Source of the DNA: Bacillota bacterium | GTDB lineage: Bacteria > Bacillota > Clostridia > Oscillospirales > Oscillospiraceae | Reading direction: 5' to 3' | DNA length: 9,032 bases | Assembly (NCBI GenBank): GCA_017861415.1 | Contig: JAGFXS010000095.1 | Location: 1 to 9,032 of the forward strand | In this document: positions 6,389-9,032 of the stretch, piece after piece | Position numbering within the stretch: the stretch's first letter is position 1 | How the letters are laid out: each line of letters begins with the position of its first letter | Position numbers and translations under genes: made by a program | The notes under the pieces: generated by a model | What the model was told of the DNA's origin: nothing | The model's input: the letters and a program-made list of their open reading frames with translations, nothing else | Database searches by the model: none

Positions 6389-9004
6389 TTACAACAAAGC
6401 TTCTTCAACGGCTTGCGACAACACCGCCTCCACAAAGGATGGCTCATGCAGCAGGTCAATAAACACCCGTGTTATGGCGGGGTCAAACTGGGTATTGGCA
6501 TGCTCCTCCAGCTCCTCGATGGCCATATCCCAGCTCATCGCCTTCCGGTAAACGCGGTCGTTAGTCATGGCGTCGAAGGCATCAGCCACACCAAGTATGC
6601 GGCAGGCCAAGGGAATTTCGCATTCCTTCAGCCCACGGGGATAGCCCTCCCCATCCCACCGTTCGTGGTGGAAAAGAATCAGATCCGCCACCACGGACAG
6701 CTCCGGTGTGGCCTGCGCAATCCGATACCCAATTTCGGAATGCCGCTTCATCTCTTCCCACTCTGCCGGAGTCAGGGGTCCGGGCTTCTTTAGAATGTTA
6801 TGGTGTATACTCACCTTCCCGATATCATGGAGTAAGGCCAAAAGAGACAGTTCATCCATCTCCCGGGAGGCAAGCTGAAGCTTGCGCCCGATGGCATGGC
6901 AATACTGTTCAATGCGGGTGGAGTGCTCTTTCGTCTCGTTGCTCTTTTCATAGAGGGTAGCAAGCAGGGTGTTAATTATGGCATTGCGGTAGCTCTTTCC
7001 ATCCAAGAGCTTCTGGTGATACATATATTCCTCAGCTTCCCGGAGGATGCTCTCGATGTTTTCCTCTTTGGTTTTCTTTCTGGCGCAGCCAAGTGACAGG
7101 CTGATCGGCAGGCCACTTCCCGCTAGGGGGATCTGGGTGCTCTTAATGCGGCGGATAAAAGCCTCCGCTTCATCAAGCCCGGTCTGGGGCATAAAGATCA
7201 CGAATTCGTCGCCGCCCCAACGGGCTATCCAATCTTCTTCCCCACCGTTTTCCAGCAGCATCATGGCGACATTTTGCAGCAACGCATCGCCAGCCTTATG
7301 ACCAAAGACATCGTTTGTAATCTTTAAACCATTTACATCCCCCATGATAATGGAAATGGGCAGATTCTCCTCCCGATCCAGCCGGGACATGTTTTTCTCG
7401 ATATAGCGCCGGTTGTAAAGCCCGGTGAGGGAGTCGTGATAGCTCAAATACTCAATGGCATTCCTATACTCCTTCTCGCCGCTGGCATCACGGAACACCA
7501 TGACTACCCCCCGGATCTGTCCGTCCTCCGTCCGGATGGGTGCCGCGCTGTCCGCAATGGGCACCATACCTCCACTTCGGCTGCCAAGCTCAGTATGGTC
7601 GGTAAGATCTATCACGCAGCCTGTTTCTAGCACCTTTCTGGTTATATCCTCCACAGGCCGCCCGGTCCTCTCATCTGTGAGCGGGAACACTTCTAAAAAC
7701 GGACGCCCACATGCCTCAGCAAATGTCCACCCGGTAAGCTTCTCAGCTACTTTGTTCATACCCGTAATTAGGCTGTTTTCATCGGTCGTGACCACCCCAT
7801 CGCCTATGGACTGGAGCGTCGTACGGAGCAACTCCTTTTCCTGCATCAGCTCGCTGCGGTAAGCCTCCCGTTCAGTGGCATCAAATACGATGGAGTACCT
7901 GAATTTATCCTCCCCGTCCACAATCATACTGGAATAGATGTCCAGCATCCTCACTTGTCCGTTTTTCATCCTCTGTGGAACCGCGGAGAGTAAAATGTCC
8001 CCCTTCTTTTCAATCTCCCGGTCTTGGGCCTTTAGGTCAATGGGCATAGTATTAAGGTCATGAACTTTGAGACGCAAAAACTCGTCCTTGGAATATCCAT
8101 AAAATCGGCAGGCAGCCGGGTTAACATCTAAAACATTGCCTGTTTCCGAATCGAAAATCAACTTAATGGCGCTGTGCTGATTGAACATAGCCTGAAGACG
8201 TCCGGTCAGTTTTTTGTTTTCACGCTGGATGTTTTTTAGCTCCGTAACATCCTTACTCAGGCAGAGCAGATATCGCATGCCGCCATTGTCAAAAATGGGA
8301 GCTATCTCCGTCCGCCAGGTTCGTTTGCCTGCAACAAACGAATATTCCTGCTCATAATTTACCGGCTGCCCGCTTTGGAGGCATTTATCATAGTGCTCTA
8401 TCACCCACTCGCCTGCGCTCTTTCCAATTACCTCCCGAATTTCCTTGCCCCGTATAATCGAGATACCGGTCAACTTTTGATGCACCGCATTGTTCCGCAC
8501 GTAGTAATATTTCCCGCCCCTGTACTCTATCAAACTGACTGCATCAATGGTGCTGCTAAATAAAGCATCCAGATTCTTCATTAAATGAAAAAAATTGATT
8601 GTTTCCTGTTGAGGAAATCCCTGCTGCTTTGCCTCCCGCAAAACAATGGAAAAGAACGGGTAGCTGGCGGGGATTACCGTAACTGTTAAATATCGCCGGA
8701 TGCATCTCACCCATTGTGTCATTTCCTGAGACTTGCCGGTTTCCAGTACACTTTCAAAAAAAGAAATCCAAAAGGCCCTTTCCGGATCACAGGCAGACAT
8801 AATATCCGCCGATTTTTTATTAATGACAGCCTCTCGCCTTGTCTCAGTCAGCACCTCGAAGGCACCATTGACTTCTAGGAACGCAAAATCTTCCACTTCG
8901 CCCTTCTCATTGGTAAGAAGCCGCAAATATCCGATTCCCAATGGCATATCGCAAATTGTGTTGCTCCCGTCATATTTATACAAAGCCATCACCGCTTTCC
9001 GCAT
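6389..9004 (-). CDS. Multi-PAS sensor with GGDEF and HD-GYP domains (c-di-GMP synthesis and breakdown)
   Basis: At least 871 residues, soluble (no membrane segments). Domains in order: a degenerate PAS-like region (about 20-125), PAS at about 145-255, PAS at about 270-378 (VNPAACRFYGYSKDEF), PAS at about 390-508 (SIGDGVVTTDE), GGDEF at about 517-668 and HD-GYP at about 672-865. The cyclase signature GGDEF (597-601) is intact, as is DVNGLKITND (556-565). The RxxD inhibitory site expected 5 residues before GGDEF reads GEED (588-591), so c-di-GMP feedback inhibition is probably absent. HD-GYP metal and signature residues are intact: H694, HDIGK (726-730), H755, HHERWDGEGYP (779-789) and D808. 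Small ligands or redox state sensed by the PAS domains presumably tune output; which activity dominates cannot be read from sequence. The frame stays open to the window edge upstream of ATG 9004 and no clear ribosome site precedes that ATG, so the N-terminus is uncertain. Confidence 0.93.
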   Translation of the reverse strand: MRKAVMALYKYDGSNTICDMPLGIGYLRLLTNEKGEVEDFAFLEVNGAFEVLTETRREAVINKKSADIMSACDPERAFWISFFESVLETGKSQEMTQWVRCIRRYLTVTVIPASYPFFSIVLREAKQQGFPQQETINFFHLMKNLDALFSSTIDAVSLIEYRGGKYYYVRNNAVHQKLTGISIIRGKEIREVIGKSAGEWVIEHYDKCLQSGQPVNYEQEYSFVAGKRTWRTEIAPIFDNGGMRYLLCLSKDVTELKNIQRENKKLTGRLQAMFNQHSAIKLIFDSETGNVLDVNPAACRFYGYSKDEFLRLKVHDLNTMPIDLKAQDREIEKKGDILLSAVPQRMKNGQVRMLDIYSSMIVDGEDKFRYSIVFDATEREAYRSELMQEKELLRTTLQSIGDGVVTTDENSLITGMNKVAEKLTGWTFAEACGRPFLEVFPLTDERTGRPVEDITRKVLETGCVIDLTDHTELGSRSGGMVPIADSAAPIRTEDGQIRGVVMVFRDASGEKEYRNAIEYLSYHDSLTGLYNRRYIEKNMSRLDREENLPISIIMGDVNGLKITNDVFGHKAGDALLQNVAMMLLENGGEEDWIARWGGDEFVIFMPQTGLDEAEAFIRRIKSTQIPLAGSGLPISLSLGCARKKTKEENIESILREAEEYMYHQKLLDGKSYRNAIINTLLATLYEKSNETKEHSTRIEQYCHAIGRKLQLASREMDELSLLALLHDIGKVSIHHNILKKPGPLTPAEWEEMKRHSEIGYRIAQATPELSVVADLILFHHERWDGEGYPRGLKECEIPLACRILGVADAFDAMTNDRVYRKAMSWDMAIEELEEHANTQFDPAITRVFIDLLHEPSFVEAVLSQAVEEALL

Positions 9005-9032
9005 TTTCTCTATTTCTTGCCGGCTTAGGGTT

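Noticed and set aside
7455..7862. 135-codon plus-strand open frame opposite the sensor gene
   Set aside because: It lies wholly antisense to PAS/GGDEF coding sequence with clear family motifs, its translation is serine- and arginine-rich low-information sequence, and it has no ribosome site. It is a shadow of a GC-rich coding strand, as are the other plus-strand frames in the window.

Overview
The window looks like a chromosomal housekeeping segment from a Clostridia-class Firmicute. An Oscillospiraceae-type gut anaerobe (Flavonifractor, Intestinimonas or Oscillibacter relatives) is my best guess. The reasons are the moderately high GC, strong purine-rich ribosome binding sites, the ylqF-rnhB-yraN gene order, and the protein flavour. 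This placement is inference. Every real gene is on the minus strand, so transcription runs from right to left. I found no RNA genes, mobile elements, CRISPR arrays or prophage genes, and no gene-free stretch longer than about 180 bases.

Right end (6389-9004, possibly running off the edge): a large soluble signalling protein with about four PAS-like sensor domains, a GGDEF diguanylate cyclase domain and an HD-GYP c-di-GMP phosphodiesterase domain. Both catalytic motifs are intact. A long hairpin follows its stop codon, and then comes a sigma-A-type promoter that probably drives the next gene block.

Middle (1367-6206): six tightly packed genes that read as one operon. In transcription order they are ylqF/rbgA (50S assembly GTPase), rnhB (RNase HII), a yraN/UPF0102 nuclease-fold protein, an M19 membrane-dipeptidase-like metallopeptidase, thrC (threonine synthase) and a calcineurin-type metallophosphoesterase. 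Junctions are 4-base ATGA overlaps (ylqF/rnhB and rnhB/yraN), a 13-base overlap (dipeptidase/thrC) or gaps of 12-13 bases. The operon mixes ribosome assembly, genome maintenance, peptide turnover and threonine synthesis, so it is probably a growth-linked housekeeping unit and not a single pathway.

Left end (1-1257): tig (trigger factor), cut by the window edge near its C-terminus. It appears to have its own extended -10 promoter in the 109-base gap after the phosphoesterase. clpP and clpX often lie downstream of tig in Firmicutes, but that region is outside the window.

I see no convincing undescribed system. The points most worth a second look are the RNase HII with GAG in place of the family's GRG motif, the sensor protein's GGDEF domain lacking the inhibitory I-site beside an intact HD-GYP domain, that gene's open 5' end, and the hairpin lacking a U-tract between the signalling gene and the operon.
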